A DNA stretch of 5,546 nt, from assembly GCA_045617405.1 (NCBI GenBank), contig JAZLIL010000143.1, positions 1 to 5,546 on the forward strand, read 5' to 3'. Both the position numbers and the translations under genes were made by a program. The notes under the pieces are model-generated. The model was not told the DNA's origin. It was given only the letters and a program-made list of their open reading frames with translations, and ran no database searches. Origin of the DNA: JAZLIL01 sp045617405 (GTDB lineage: Bacteria > Bacillota > Clostridia > Lachnospirales > Lachnospiraceae). Shown one piece after another: positions 5,521-5,546 of the stretch (within the stretch, counting starts at the first letter, position 1; the number at the start of each line of letters is the position of its first letter).

Positions 5521-5546
5521 TCCGCTTCGCTACTTGCTCATATAAA
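5504..5546 (-). repeat. 43-base dispersed repeat, copy 2 (may continue past window)
   Basis: It is identical to 1745-1787 except for one base, and lies in the same orientation relative to the gene that follows it. It ends 14 bases before the first ATG of the lipoprotein gene and touches the right edge of the window, so its full length is unknown. The base change creates TAG in the ATGAGCAAG reading frame, so the repeat is not a conserved coding segment. Confidence 0.85.

Overview
The window comes from a low-to-mid GC Gram-positive anaerobe, most likely a Clostridia member of the Lachnospiraceae type. The evidence is strong AGGAGG-like ribosome sites, sigma-A-type promoters, a canonical T-box leader, a YkuD lipoprotein with a lipobox, and an EF-G-like paralogue of the type found in Clostridia. 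The species cannot be named from the sequence. All four genes I accept are on the minus strand, so transcription runs from high to low coordinates.

Layout in the direction of transcription. (1) 5546-5490: a 43-base dispersed repeat directly in front of a gene. (2) 5489-4548: an L,D-transpeptidase-like (YkuD) lipoprotein. (3) 4547-4080: 468 bases without a gene. They hold a sigma-A-like promoter (4445-4473), a T-box leader (about 4400-4145) with a textbook antiterminator (4174-4204) and competing terminator (4145-4183), and a 66-base spacer. (4) 4079-1797: a 760-residue fusion of an XRE-type helix-turn-helix, a cupin and an acyl-CoA synthetase-type adenylate-forming enzyme. (5) 1796-1724: a second copy of the 43-base repeat, again in front of a gene and in the same sense. 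(6) 1723-1490: a 77-residue peptide with a clear double-glycine leader. (7) 1489-1314: a hairpin that probably terminates the peptide transcript, then a promoter with 17-base spacing. (8) 1313-1: the first 437 codons of an EF-G-like translational GTPase that runs off the left edge.

The most interesting part is the 4473-1449 unit. A T-box normally controls an aminoacyl-tRNA synthetase or an amino-acid biosynthesis or uptake gene. Here the only gene right behind it is an acyl-CoA synthetase fused to a regulator-like N-terminus. The best specifier reading is AUC (isoleucine), and the UGGU of the antiterminator bulge fits a tRNA with discriminator base A, as tRNA-Ile has. Anaerobes can make isoleucine by activating 2-methylbutyrate to its CoA ester and reductively carboxylating it, so an isoleucine-starvation switch on a carboxylate-CoA ligase would make metabolic sense. 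That link is inference. No terminator separates the ligase gene from the double-glycine peptide gene, so the peptide may share the transcript. Whether the two are functionally connected is open.
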